From NCBI RefSeq assembly GCF_005233875.1, contig NZ_SZPZ01000003.1, positions 986,489 through 1,050,488 of the forward strand: a stretch of 64,000 nt of DNA, given 5' to 3'. Source of the stretch: Kribbella jiaozuonensis (GTDB lineage Bacteria; Actinomycetota; Actinomycetes; Propionibacteriales; Kribbellaceae). The notes beneath the pieces were generated by a model. The model did not search any database. It was not told the origin of the DNA and was given only the letters and a program-made list of their open reading frames with translations. The first letter of the stretch is position 1, and every line of letters starts with the position of its first letter. The position numbers and the translations under genes are program-made. Below, one piece after another: positions 33,897 through 43,050 of the stretch.

Positions 33897-36464
33897 TTAC
33901 ACCTCCTTCGGTGTAGATCGTCGGGACATGGACTCGGACCACTGGGGAGGTCCGAGGAACGGGAGGGCGACCGGCGCGTCGTGCAGCGCCGCACCCAGGG
34001 CCAGCAGTACGCCGGCCGATCCGGTCGCCAGGTCCATCGAGAGACGGAGCAGCTGGTTGCCCGGGTACGCGAGGCCGCCTTCGAACGGCATCGCGTGCCA
34101 GCCGAGACCGTGCACGAGGTCGTCGACCGTCGCCTGGTCCTCGCCGAGTGCTGCGGCGGTGAGGAGCAGGCCGGCGCGACCCATGAACAGGCCGGGCTGG
34201 ACGTAGTAATCGCAGTGCGTCACTCGCTTCAGCTCGCTGAGCGTGGCCGCGAGCTCTTCGGACGGACGGTGGCGCAGGTACCGCTCGAGGACGAGCGCGA
34301 CGCCGGCCGAGCCTTCTTCGAGGTACGGCAGGGTCCGCCAGCCCTGGTTGACCTGACGCATCCCGTCATCGGTGAGCACGGTCCGCTTGAGGTCCTGCCG
34401 GATCGCGATCTCGGCGAGGTCCAGCAGACCGGTGTCGCCGAGCTGCTCGAACGCGTTGAGGAACAGCAACGCCGGCCCGGAGGATCCGTACATCAGCCCG
34501 GCCCGCGCGTGCTGCCCGCCGCTGATCTCCGGTACGTCGACCTGCAGCCGATCGGCAACCAGATCGAGCACACGGACGGCCTTGGCGCGGAGCGTCGGCT
34601 CGGTGTCGAAGTACAGGAGGTTGAGACCGATGCCGGCCAGGCCGGAGTGCAGGCCGAGCTCGCGGGAGCTCCAGTCGTCGGCGAGCGTACGGTCGACCAG
34701 GTCGAGCGCGTCCTGCCGATAACCGAGGTCGTCGAGGACATGCGCGACGCCATGCAGACCGTCGTAGAGGCCCGGTCCGGTGGCGGTGTCGATGGCGCGC
34801 TTGCGCAGCCATTCGTCGTACTGCGGGAACCGGGCGCCGGTCTTGCTCAGCGCGTAGAGCACGCCGGCCGCGCCGGTCGCGAGGTCGATGCCGCCGCCGT
34901 CGCGGAACTGCGCGATGTCGCCGGGGAACAGCCGGTCGGTGCGTTCGGGTGTCGCGCTGGCGACGATGGCTTTGGTGAGCGCGTCGCGTACGTCGGTCCA
35001 CTCGGCCTCGCCTGGCAGCGCCAGGTCGACCATCGCCGGGTCGTGCGTCTTGCCCGGGCCGACGATGGTCTTGACGGCGTCGTCGAGCGTGGCGCGCGGC
35101 ACCGGGAAGGTGTCGGCGATCATGTCGGCGAGCTGGAACGCCTTGCCGGGATGGAGATTGAGTAGGATTGTTGCCTGCGGCGCATAAACCCCGAGCGCGA
35201 TACAGGCCAGTGCGTACCGGTCGACGTCGATGCCTTGCCGGTCCTGAGGAGCGGCGTACCCGGGATGGGCCAGCGTCGAACGGGCCTGGTCCTCGACCTT
35301 GGTCGCGACCTCGAAGTCGATCAGGGTCAGCTTGCCGTCGGCGTCGAGCAGCAGGTTGTCCGGGTGCAGGTCGCAGAACACGACACCGCGCTCGTGCAGC
35401 TGACCGACGGCCTGGCCGACCTTGGCGATCATCGCGGTCGCCCATTCGGCGTACTCCGCCTTGTCCGCCTCGGTCGCATCCGGGTGGGTCAGCGGATACC
35501 GCCGTACCAGCTCGCGTTGCAGCGACACCGAGTCGATGTGCTCCTGCACGAGGAAGTGATGCTCGCCCAGCTGCAGGTAGTCGTGCGTCTTCGGTACGGC
35601 GTCGAGGCCGTCGAGTTGCTCGAGGATGTCGCGCTCGTGGGCGATCCGCGCGACCGCGTCCCGTCCGGCCATGTCGAGACCGGCGTACGGACGACCTTCC
35701 TTGAGTACGACGACGGCGCCCGTCTCGTTGTGGTGGCCGACGTACACCCCGCCGCCGTTGGAGAACTGGATGACGCCGTCGACCGAGTACGCGATGTCGT
35801 TGGTAGTGACCGCGTTGCGCGCGTCGAGGTGCGGCTGGAGGAAGTCCGGCAGCGGGATCCACGGCGGGGTGACGAAGGTCGGGCCGCGGTGGTCCGGGAC
35901 AAGGTTGCCCTGGGCATCTTCGATGGCGAGAACGCGTTCGCCGGTCGGGGAGAGGCAGTGCCGGCTGACGAATGCGCCGTACCGGACGAAGAGCGGACCT
36001 TGCGCGTAGCGCAGATCGCTCAGGATATAGGGGCCCTCGACGCCGGCGAGGATCTCGTTGAGCTCCTTGAGCACGAGCTCGAGTTGCGCGTCGTCGGTCG
36101 GGTAGATCGTCACCAGCTTGCCGCTCGACCCGCGGGGAGCAGCCTTCGAGTTGACTATCACCAGGACGGCTTCGTTACGCAGGAACTTGAACGCGATGCC
36201 GCGCGGGACGCAGTACTCCCACACCGCCTCGAGCGTCCGCTGCACATCCTGCAACCGTGCCGACACGTGGATCTTCCAGCCCTGCTTGGGCAGACGGAGG
36301 CCCTCGGGGGCGTAGTGCATCCACTGCTCACCCGGCACATGCCGCCATCCGTCCGGAACCGCCCTGTTGGCGATGGCAAAATCCGGATGCTGAGCACCAC
36401 GATTGGCCGGCGTCTCGTAGAACCGCCGATCCGCAAGGCAGTAGAACTCGTAACTCTCATGCAT
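33897..36464 (-). CDS. lanKC: LanKC class III lanthipeptide synthetase (RamC/AmfT/FlaKC-like)
   Basis: The 855-residue protein has three domains: an N-terminal lyase (about 1-200), a Ser/Thr-kinase-like domain (about 210-470, with VVVLKEGRP, the catalytic loop FCDLHPDNLLLD and LIDFEVATK in place of DFG) and a C-terminal LanC-like cyclase (about 500-855). The cyclase lacks the Cys-Cys-His zinc ligands, as normal for class III. It phosphorylates and eliminates Ser/Thr in the precursor and closes (Me)labionin or lanthionine rings. The ATG at 36464 follows an AGGGGG site. The last codons contain the ribosome-binding site of the precursor gene, 4 nt further on. The 233 bp upstream (36465-36697) is AT-richer, holds TTGACA-like and short repeated AGTG/CACT elements, and is the likely target of the RamR-like regulator. 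Confidence 0.95.
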   Translation of the reverse strand: MHESYEFYCLADRRFYETPANRGAQHPDFAIANRAVPDGWRHVPGEQWMHYAPEGLRLPKQGWKIHVSARLQDVQRTLEAVWEYCVPRGIAFKFLRNEAVLVIVNSKAAPRGSSGKLVTIYPTDDAQLELVLKELNEILAGVEGPYILSDLRYAQGPLFVRYGAFVSRHCLSPTGERVLAIEDAQGNLVPDHRGPTFVTPPWIPLPDFLQPHLDARNAVTTNDIAYSVDGVIQFSNGGGVYVGHHNETGAVVVLKEGRPYAGLDMAGRDAVARIAHERDILEQLDGLDAVPKTHDYLQLGEHHFLVQEHIDSVSLQRELVRRYPLTHPDATEADKAEYAEWATAMIAKVGQAVGQLHERGVVFCDLHPDNLLLDADGKLTLIDFEVATKVEDQARSTLAHPGYAAPQDRQGIDVDRYALACIALGVYAPQATILLNLHPGKAFQLADMIADTFPVPRATLDDAVKTIVGPGKTHDPAMVDLALPGEAEWTDVRDALTKAIVASATPERTDRLFPGDIAQFRDGGGIDLATGAAGVLYALSKTGARFPQYDEWLRKRAIDTATGPGLYDGLHGVAHVLDDLGYRQDALDLVDRTLADDWSSRELGLHSGLAGIGLNLLYFDTEPTLRAKAVRVLDLVADRLQVDVPEISGGQHARAGLMYGSSGPALLFLNAFEQLGDTGLLDLAEIAIRQDLKRTVLTDDGMRQVNQGWRTLPYLEEGSAGVALVLERYLRHRPSEELAATLSELKRVTHCDYYVQPGLFMGRAGLLLTAAALGEDQATVDDLVHGLGWHAMPFEGGLAYPGNQLLRLSMDLATGSAGVLLALGAALHDAPVALPFLGPPQWSESMSRRSTPKEV

Positions 36465-36697
36465 GACTGTCCGACCCCCTTTCGTGGCGCCCCGCCACAT
36501 CTTGGGCGCCGCCGTAGGGCTCGGCGTAGTGCACGATGTCATCACTCTCGTGTGAAGAACCCACACACTACAAGTGAGTAACTAAACACTCTTCGTTACC
36601 GTACTGCGCATCCTGAGCGCGAATCCCCCCGTAACAACATGTCAATCCACGACAACCCCATCACGGCCCGTAACCTCCTCGGACCTCCCTCGTGGGA

Positions 36698-37759
36698 CTA
36701 CACCGGATAGGTGTGGACCTCGGTTGCCTTGAGGGTGGCTTGGAGGGTTTGGCCGGGGGAGAGGTGGAGGTCGGCTACGGCTGCGGGGGTTATGTCGGCC
36801 AGCAGGTCGGCTGGGCCGGTGGGGGAGGCGTTGAGGCGGACGCGGACGGTGTGGGCGTGTTGTTCTATGCCGGTTACTACTGCGGGCCAGGTGTTGCGGG
36901 GGCTGCCGCCTGGCGCGGTCGGGTACAGGCTGACTGCGGTCGGTGGGAAGGCGACGTGGACCGGGCCCGTGGCTGGTTCGGCGAGGGTGATGGTGGCGCC
37001 TTCGGGGAGGGTGACGGTGGTGTTGGTGGCGGTGCCTCGGTAGAGGTTCAGGCCTACTAGTTGGGCTACGTAGTTGGTGCGGGGGCGGTGGGCTACCTCG
37101 GTGGGTTTGCCTTCTTGGACTACCTGGCCGTTTTCGATGATGACCAGGCGGTCGGCCAGGACCATGGCGTCGAGAGGGTCGTGTGTGACGAGCAGGGTGC
37201 GGCCCTCGAAGCGGTGGAGGTGTTGGCCTAGTTCGGCTCGGACGTGGAGGGTGGTGCTGGCGTCGAGGGCGGCGAGCGGTTCGTCCAGGAGCAGTAGCTC
37301 GGGGTCTGTGGCCAGTGCGCGGGCCAGGGCTACGCGTTGGGCCTGGCCGCCGGACAGAGCGCGGGGCCTCGTGCGGGCGTACTCCGACAGCCCGACGGTC
37401 TCCAGCCAGCGGGCGGCCTCTGAGCGGGCGGTCTGTTTCTCCACTCCACGTGCTCGGAGGCCGAACGCAACGTTCTCCAGGCAGCTGAGGTGGTTGAAGA
37501 GGAGGTAGTCCTGGAAGACCACGCCGATCGGCCGGCGGTCGGGTGAGCGGAAGGTGCGCGGCGGCTCGTCCCAGACCGAGGAGTCCAGGGCGATACGTCC
37601 GCCGTCCAGCGCGAGCAGTCCGGCGATCGCCCGGAGCGCGGTGGTCTTGCCGGCGCCGTTCGGGCCGAGGAGTGCGACCACCTCGCCCGGCTCGACAGTC
37701 AGGTCCAGCGACAACGCGAACGCACCACGCGTCACCTGCAGGTCGGCGTACAGAGTCAT
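36698..37759 (-). CDS. modC: molybdate ABC transporter ATP-binding protein
   Basis: The 353-residue protein has Walker A LLGPNGAGKTT, Q-loop GVVFQDYLLFNHL, signature LSGGQAQR and Walker B LLLLDEPLAALD, followed by a C-terminal extension that fits a TOBE/Mop-like domain (VTGIEQHAHTVRVRLNA). The start overlaps the modB stop in ATGA. With modA and modB it forms a molybdate importer. The ATPase gene is last in the operon. Confidence 0.9.
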   Translation of the reverse strand: MTLYADLQVTRGAFALSLDLTVEPGEVVALLGPNGAGKTTALRAIAGLLALDGGRIALDSSVWDEPPRTFRSPDRRPIGVVFQDYLLFNHLSCLENVAFGLRARGVEKQTARSEAARWLETVGLSEYARTRPRALSGGQAQRVALARALATDPELLLLDEPLAALDASTTLHVRAELGQHLHRFEGRTLLVTHDPLDAMVLADRLVIIENGQVVQEGKPTEVAHRPRTNYVAQLVGLNLYRGTATNTTVTLPEGATITLAEPATGPVHVAFPPTAVSLYPTAPGGSPRNTWPAVVTGIEQHAHTVRVRLNASPTGPADLLADITPAAVADLHLSPGQTLQATLKATEVHTYPV

Positions 37760-38562
37760 TGCAGCCCACTGATCCAGCGCTCGCGCAGAGACGCCAGTAC
37801 GACGACGGAGACCAACAGCAGCACCAGACTCAGTACGACGGCCACATCCGGATCGGTCTCCAATGCCAGATACACCGCCAGCGGCATAGTCGTCGTACGG
37901 CCAGGGAAGTTGCCTGCAAACGTGATGGTGGCGCCGAACTCGCCCAGTGCGCGCGCCCAGCACAGCACAGTCCCCGCAACGATCCCAGGAGCGATGGACG
38001 GCAGCGTGACTCGGCGGAACGTAGTCCAGCGTCCTGCACCGAGAGTCGCGGCGGCCTCCTCGTACCGCGGGTCGGCCGCACGCAGCGCACCCTCCACGGA
38101 GATCACCAGGAACGGCATAGCCACAAAGGCCTCCGCGACGATCACGCCGGCAGTTGTGAACGGCAAGGAGATCCCGAACCACGAGTCGAGGTACTGGCCG
38201 ACCAGACCGCGCCGCCCGAGCACCAGCAGCAGCGCAACCCCACCAACCACCGGCGGCAGCACCAGAGGCACCGTCACAAACGCGCGGATCACGCTACGCC
38301 CCGGCAGTCCACCCCGCGCCAGCAACCACGCCAACGGAACGCCCAGCACCAGACAGACCGCAGTGGCAGACGTAGCGCACACCAGCGACAACCTCAGCGC
38401 CTGCCAGACGTCCGCACTGTGCAGCTTGGCCGGCAGCGTCGACCAAGGCGCCTTCGCGAGCAGGCCAATCAGCGGGATCAGCAGGAACGCGAGCCCGATC
38501 AGAGCAGGCAGCAGGAGCACGAGGGGCAGGCGCCCGCTCGTACTCCTGCCACGACGACTCAC
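37756..38562 (-). CDS. modB: molybdate ABC transporter permease
   Basis: The 268-residue membrane protein has six helices and the permease coupling motif near EEAAATLGAGRWTTFRRVTLPSIAPGIVAG, the EAA loop of binding-protein-dependent permeases. GEFGATITFAGNFPGRTTTMPLAVY is typical of ModB. It starts with GTG and overlaps modA and modC by 4 nt at each end, giving a tightly coupled operon. Confidence 0.92.
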   Translation of the reverse strand: MSRRGRSTSGRLPLVLLLPALIGLAFLLIPLIGLLAKAPWSTLPAKLHSADVWQALRLSLVCATSATAVCLVLGVPLAWLLARGGLPGRSVIRAFVTVPLVLPPVVGGVALLLVLGRRGLVGQYLDSWFGISLPFTTAGVIVAEAFVAMPFLVISVEGALRAADPRYEEAAATLGAGRWTTFRRVTLPSIAPGIVAGTVLCWARALGEFGATITFAGNFPGRTTTMPLAVYLALETDPDVAVVLSLVLLLVSVVVLASLRERWISGLQ

Positions 38563-39353
38563 GGTGCGGAGAAGCCCGCTGCGCTCAGGACTGCCTTGCC
38601 CTTGTCGGACAGAACGTGGTCGACGAACGCCTGGGCGCCGGCCGCGTTCGGAGCCTTGGTCAGCGTGGCGATCGGGTACTCGTTGACGGCCTTGCTCGCT
38701 TCAGGAAACTCGATGCCCTCGACCTTGTCCTTCGCGGACAGTACGTCGGTCTTGTAGACCAGCGCGGCGTCGACCTCGCCGAGCCCGACCTTGGTCAGTG
38801 CGGCCTTCACGTCCTGCTCGAGGCTGTCCGGCTGCGGGGTGATACCCGTTGCCTTGAACACCTTGTCGGCCGCCGCGCCACAGGGGACCTGGACGGCGCA
38901 CAGCGCGATCTTCTTGTTCTTGTCGCCGAAGTCCTTGAGTCCGGTGATCTTGCCCGGGTTCCCCTTCGGTACGGCGATCTCGAGCGTGTTGCTGACGAAG
39001 TTCGTCGCGGTGCCCTTGTCCTTCACGTCGTCCATGTTCTTCGGCGCCGCCGAAGCGAATACGTCCGCGGGCGCACCCTCGTTGATCTGCTTGGCGAGCG
39101 CGGAGCTGCCGGCGAAGTTGAAGGTCACCTTCGTGCCCGGGTTCGCGGCCTCGAAGTCCTTGCCCAGCTGGGTGAACGTCCCGGTCAGCGAGGCGGCGGC
39201 GAACACGTTGATGGTGCCGGACACGGCCGGCGTACTGCTGCTGCTCGAACTGCTCGAAGGCGAGGACGACGCGGCCGGGCTGTCGTCGCCGCAGCCGGCC
39301 ATGGTGAGCGCGGCGACTGTGGCAAGGGCGGCGAGCGCGGTACGACGGAACAT
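38559..39353 (-). CDS. modA: molybdate-binding lipoprotein
   Basis: The 264-residue protein has a signal peptide with lipobox TMAGC, a Ser-rich tether, and the ModA core: INVFAAASLTGTFTQLGKDFE, NFAGSSALAKQINEGAPADVFASA and YPIATLTKAPNAAGAQAFVDHVLS. The first Ser/Ala and SSA motifs bind the oxyanion. It captures molybdate or tungstate outside the membrane for ModBC. Its start codon overlaps the upstream regulator stop by 1 nt (TGATG). Confidence 0.93.
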   Translation of the reverse strand: MFRRTALAALATVAALTMAGCGDDSPAASSSPSSSSSSSSTPAVSGTINVFAAASLTGTFTQLGKDFEAANPGTKVTFNFAGSSALAKQINEGAPADVFASAAPKNMDDVKDKGTATNFVSNTLEIAVPKGNPGKITGLKDFGDKNKKIALCAVQVPCGAAADKVFKATGITPQPDSLEQDVKAALTKVGLGEVDAALVYKTDVLSAKDKVEGIEFPEASKAVNEYPIATLTKAPNAAGAQAFVDHVLSDKGKAVLSAAGFSAP

Positions 39354-39760
39354 CAGGCCTCCGGTATCTCTACGACGACATGAGTGGACTTGATCGACGC
39401 GACGGCCACCACGCCAGGCTCCAGCCCGAGCTCGTCCGCGGCCTCACGACTCATCAGCGACACGACGCGGAACGGCCCGGCCTGCATCTCGACCTGGGCC
39501 ATCACGCCGTCCTTCAGCACGCGGGTGACGATCCCCCGCATCCGGTTGCGCGCCGAGGCGGCGGTCGTGTGGCCGGGCTCCGGGGAGTCGGCCATCTTCT
39601 GGGCGAACGCGGCGAGCGCTTGCCCGTCAACGGCCATCCGGCCGTTCTCCTGCTTCGACGGCAACCGCCCCTGATCGATCCAGCGACGAACCGTGTCGTC
39701 ACTGACCCCCAGAAGCGCGGCTGCCTCACTTACCCGCAAGTTCGGCACGGTAGACAGCAT
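39353..39760 (-). CDS. HTH plus TOBE-domain molybdate-responsive regulator
   Basis: The 135-residue protein has an N-terminal excisionase/MerR-like HTH (NLRVSEAAALLGVSDDTVRRWIDQGRLPS) followed by a TOBE/Mop-like domain (ARNRMRGIVTRVLKDGVMAQVEMQAGPFRVVSLMS). The combination binds DNA and oxyanion and occurs next to modABC genes in actinobacteria. It leads the mod operon. The ATG at 39760 is favoured over 39796, because the extra 12 residues lie close to the insertion edge of the TnpB element. Confidence 0.82.
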   Translation of the reverse strand: MLSTVPNLRVSEAAALLGVSDDTVRRWIDQGRLPSKQENGRMAVDGQALAAFAQKMADSPEPGHTTAASARNRMRGIVTRVLKDGVMAQVEMQAGPFRVVSLMSREAADELGLEPGVVAVASIKSTHVVVEIPEA

Positions 39761-39797
39761 ACTGCCGCACCTGCGGATTGATGCCAGATTTTCCACA

Positions 39798-39960
39798 TTG
39801 ACGTCCTCCTCGCCGCGGGCGCCGAGGATGTTCGCCGGGCTACCTCAGGGAGCCGAGCGATGGTTCACGCTTCGCAGAGAGCACTCCTTCGCTCTCTCGA
39901 CGTGCACTGACCGCCCGTCCGGCGGCGATGTTGACAGCTGCATTGATGTCGGCGTGATCG
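39798..39960 (-). ncRNA. candidate omega RNA (reRNA) of the TnpB element
   Basis: TnpB elements produce a guide RNA from the 3' end of tnpB and the right element end. Here the tnpB 3' region continues into a hairpin (CCTCG/CGAGG, 39808-39827) followed on the minus strand by GGAGGACGTCAA, which resembles the scaffold end of actinobacterial IS605-type RNAs. The guide would then be the flanking sequence from 39797 downward. The boundaries, especially the 5' end, are approximate. Confidence 0.4.
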
Positions 39961-41069
39961 CGGTGGCCGCACGACGTGCACCGAAACGCTTGGCTCTCGC
40001 GGTTCTCGGGTGTGCAGTGGCCGCAGCGGGAACACGTTTGGCTGGTGTAGGCGGGGTTGACCTTCTCGACTCGACCGCCGGCTTTGTCCTCAAGGCGCCG
40101 GACCAGCAGTCCCCAGGCGCTGGCCAGGATCTCTCGGTTCAGACCTGCCTTGGCTCGGCGCTTGTTCGGCAAGAAGACCCCGCGCCTCAGCGGATCTGGT
40201 TTCGGACGTGGCCGCCGCGTCAGTTGCGCGACTTTGAGATCCTCGACGCGGATGACATCGAAACGGCGCGCGAGCTGGGTCGAGAGCTTCTCGACCCAGT
40301 CTTTCCGCCGGTCCGTGGCCCGGGCGTGCAGCTTCGCAATCGCTGTTCGTACACGTCTCCTGCGGTTCGAGCCCGGTTCGGCTCGGGCAAGCCGGCGCTG
40401 GAGGTGCGTCAGGTGGCGGCTCTCGGATGTCGAAAGCTTGGGACAGCTCAGGAGTTCTCCGGTTGACAGCGCCGCGGACACGGTCACGCCTCGGTCCACT
40501 CCGACGACGGCGCCTGTATTCGGCGGTGGGATCGTGGGTGGAACGGCGGCGAACGCAATGTGCCAACGTCCCGCTCGGTCACGATTGATCCGGTATGACT
40601 TGGCCCTCGGAAGCGACCGGCTGAGCCGGAAGCGGACCCAGCCGACCTTCGGGATCAGAACGCGTGCCGCCTTGCCGCTCAGCTGTTCGACGCGGCCGGC
40701 CTGCGGCCCGACGATGCGAAACCCTTCATGGCGCCCGGCCGTCCGCCAGGTGGGTCGGCCATGGGTGCCGGCAAAGTAGTTCCGGCACGCCTGGTCGAAG
40801 TCGCGCAACGCCTGCTGCTGAACGGTCGACGAACCTGCGCGCAGCCAGTCGAAAGCTCCGCGCGCTTCGGCCAGTTGCCGAGTCTGTTCCACGAATCTCG
40901 GCGTCGGCCCCAGATCTCGCCGCCACATCGACCATTGCTCGTTTGCCAGGTTCCAGATGTATCGCGCATGAGCGCAGTGAAGCAGCAGGCCGGCTGCCTG
41001 CGCCGACGTCGGATACATGCGATAGCGCGACACGGTGATCAGGTAACCGCACGCCATGGACGGTTTCAC
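39840..41069 (-). CDS. tnpB: TnpB (IS200/IS605 OrfB-type) RNA-guided nuclease
   Basis: The 409-residue protein has the full set of RuvC residues: Asp in VVGVDRGVTVSAAL (about residue 190), Glu in IRVEDLKVAQL (about 274) and Asp in HRDHADINAAVNIA (about 373). It also has the zinc ribbon CSRCGHC...CTSCG, so it looks intact. No TnpA transposase is adjacent, so it cannot move without one elsewhere. TnpB cuts DNA matching a guide copied from the element's flank and so favours element retention. The ATG at 41069 is used; MACGYLI at 41057 and a later GTG are alternatives. It sits between the mod operon regulator and an acyl-CoA oxidase gene on the other strand. Confidence 0.9.
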   Translation of the reverse strand: MKPSMACGYLITVSRYRMYPTSAQAAGLLLHCAHARYIWNLANEQWSMWRRDLGPTPRFVEQTRQLAEARGAFDWLRAGSSTVQQQALRDFDQACRNYFAGTHGRPTWRTAGRHEGFRIVGPQAGRVEQLSGKAARVLIPKVGWVRFRLSRSLPRAKSYRINRDRAGRWHIAFAAVPPTIPPPNTGAVVGVDRGVTVSAALSTGELLSCPKLSTSESRHLTHLQRRLARAEPGSNRRRRVRTAIAKLHARATDRRKDWVEKLSTQLARRFDVIRVEDLKVAQLTRRPRPKPDPLRRGVFLPNKRRAKAGLNREILASAWGLLVRRLEDKAGGRVEKVNPAYTSQTCSRCGHCTPENRESQAFRCTSCGHRDHADINAAVNIAAGRAVSARRESEGVLSAKREPSLGSLR

Positions 41070-41130
41070 GAACGGTGCGACGCGGTTCGCCTTTCCTCGA
41101 CTCCGGAGGTTCCCGACCTATCGTTTGGGG

Positions 41131-43050
41131 ATGACATCGGGGATGCGGGACTACTTGGACGGGCCGCACAAGGCGGCGCGGGATGTTGTGCGGGGGCGGT
41201 TGGCCGCGCACGCGGAATTGGCGGATCTGGCGGTGCGGTTGCCGCGGGACGAGTATCGCGACAAGGTGCTCGAGCTGTTGCTGGAGTCGGCTGCGGACGG
41301 GCTGCCTGCACGTGGGTATCCGAAGGAGTACGGCGGTGAGGGTGATCTCGGCGGGTTCATCGCGGGGTTCGAGACGCTTGCCTTCGGTGACCTGTCGGTG
41401 ATGGTGAAGGCGGGAGTGCAGTTCGGGCTGTTCGCCGGCGCGATCCTGCATCTCGGGACGGAGAAGCACCACGAGCGCTACCTGGCGGATGCGGTCAGCG
41501 GGCGGTTGCTCGGTTGCTTCGCGATGACGGAGACCGGCCACGGGTCGAACGTGCAGGCGCTCGGCACGACGGCGACGTACGACGAAGCGACGGGAGAGTT
41601 CGTCGTTCACACACCGACGGAGGAGGCGCGGAAGGATTACATAGGTAACGCGGCGCGGCATGGGCGGATGGCGGCGGTGTTCGCGCAGCTTGTCGTTGGT
41701 GGTGAGAGACATGGCGTGCACTGCCTGCTGGTGCCGATCCGGGCCGAGGACGGTACGGCGCTGCCGGGCGTGACGCTGTCGGACTGCGGACCCAAGCTCG
41801 GGCTGAACGGCGTCGACAACGGGCGGATCGTGTTCGACCAGGTCCGGGTGCCGCGCGATGCCCTGCTGAACCGCTATGCCCAGGTTGATGCCGACGGCAA
41901 CTACACGAGCGCGATCGAGAACCCGGACCGGCGATTCTTCACCATGCTCGGGACGCTCGTACAGGGACGCGTGTCCGTGGGCGGTGCGGCGATCAACGCG
42001 AGCAAGGTGGCACTGACGATCGCGATCAGGTACGGCGATCAGCGGCGTCAGTTCGGCGCTCCGGGCAGTGCCGAGGAGACGGTCCTGCTCGACTACCGGA
42101 TGCACCAGCGGCGACTGTTGCCGTTGCTCGCCCGGACGTACGCGTTGCACTTCGCTCAGGCCGAGCTGGTCGAGCAGTTCGCACGGGTGTTCAACGACGA
42201 TCGCGACGAGCACGACCGGCGAGCGCTGGAGGCGCAGGCGGCCGGGACGAAGGCTCTCGGGACATGGCACGCGACCGAGACCATCCAGATGTGCCGCGAG
42301 GCATGTGGTGGCGCCGGATACCTGGCGGAGAACCGGCTGGCCACGTTGAAGGCCGACACCGATGTGTTCACCACCTTCGAGGGTGACAACACCGTCCTGC
42401 TGCAGCTTGTGGCGAAGGGTTTGCTGACGGACTACCGCGAGTCGTTCGGCAAGCTCGACCCACTCAGCACGGCGCGGTTCGTCGCGGCGCAGGCGGTGGA
42501 GATCGCGGTCGAGAAGGCTGCGCTGCGACCGGTGATCGAGCGGCTGCGGGACGTCGTACCGAATCGGAGTGATGCGGCGGATCCGGATGCGGGGTTGCGG
42601 GACGATGCGTACCACTCGGGTCTGTTGCGGTTCCGCGAGGAGCACATGTTGTCCGGGGTGGCGCGGCGCTTGAAGGCCGGGATCGATGCGGGAGATGAGC
42701 CGTTCGACGTGTTCAACCGGTGCCAGGACCACGTGATCGCGGCCGGGCGGGCGCATGTCGACCGCGTCGTCCTGGAGGCGTTCCAGGCGGCGGTGCAGGA
42801 TGCGCCGGAGGAGCTCCGGCCGCGGCTGCATGACCTGTACGACCTGCATGCGCTGGCAACGATCGAGGCAGAGCGCGCGTGGTACCTCGAGCACGGGCGG
42901 CTGTCGGCGGGGCGTTCGAAGGCGATCACCGCGCTGGTGAACGAATTGTGCGCGGCCCTCCGGCCCGCGGCGGTGGAGCTCGTCGACGCGTTCGGAGTAC
43001 CGGGCTCAGCAGTGGAGGTGCCGATGGTTGTACCGTCGCAGCATGAGTGA
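41131..43050 (+). CDS. acyl-CoA oxidase / acyl-CoA dehydrogenase family protein
   Basis: The 639-residue protein has the acyl-CoA oxidase order: PKEYGGEGDLGGFI, the FAD-binding CFAMTETGHGSNVQALGTTATYD, DCGPKLGLNGVDNGRIVFDQVRVPR, and FTTFEGDNTVLLQLVAKGLL, whose Glu is the likely catalytic base in acyl-CoA oxidases. The C-terminal helical domain is as in peroxisomal-type oxidases, which are longer than ordinary dehydrogenases. It carries out the first step of fatty acyl-CoA beta-oxidation, possibly with O2 as acceptor. The ATG at 41131 is chosen; a second Met lies four codons on. It overlaps the next gene by 8 nt. Confidence 0.88.
   Translation: MTSGMRDYLDGPHKAARDVVRGRLAAHAELADLAVRLPRDEYRDKVLELLLESAADGLPARGYPKEYGGEGDLGGFIAGFETLAFGDLSVMVKAGVQFGLFAGAILHLGTEKHHERYLADAVSGRLLGCFAMTETGHGSNVQALGTTATYDEATGEFVVHTPTEEARKDYIGNAARHGRMAAVFAQLVVGGERHGVHCLLVPIRAEDGTALPGVTLSDCGPKLGLNGVDNGRIVFDQVRVPRDALLNRYAQVDADGNYTSAIENPDRRFFTMLGTLVQGRVSVGGAAINASKVALTIAIRYGDQRRQFGAPGSAEETVLLDYRMHQRRLLPLLARTYALHFAQAELVEQFARVFNDDRDEHDRRALEAQAAGTKALGTWHATETIQMCREACGGAGYLAENRLATLKADTDVFTTFEGDNTVLLQLVAKGLLTDYRESFGKLDPLSTARFVAAQAVEIAVEKAALRPVIERLRDVVPNRSDAADPDAGLRDDAYHSGLLRFREEHMLSGVARRLKAGIDAGDEPFDVFNRCQDHVIAAGRAHVDRVVLEAFQAAVQDAPEELRPRLHDLYDLHALATIEAERAWYLEHGRLSAGRSKAITALVNELCAALRPAAVELVDAFGVPGSAVEVPMVVPSQHE

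Larger units (their letters stand above)
39798..41090 (-). mobile_element. solitary tnpB element of IS200/IS605 type
   Basis: The right end is placed near 39798 from the GTCAA-type RNA end. The left end must lie between the tnpB start and the acyl-CoA oxidase start (41070-41130) and cannot be fixed by eye. No target-site duplication is expected for this family. Confidence 0.55.

Noticed and set aside
40726..42894. 722-codon minus-strand frame across the acyl-CoA oxidase
   Set aside because: Antisense shadow; the plus strand has the full acyl-CoA oxidase motif series.
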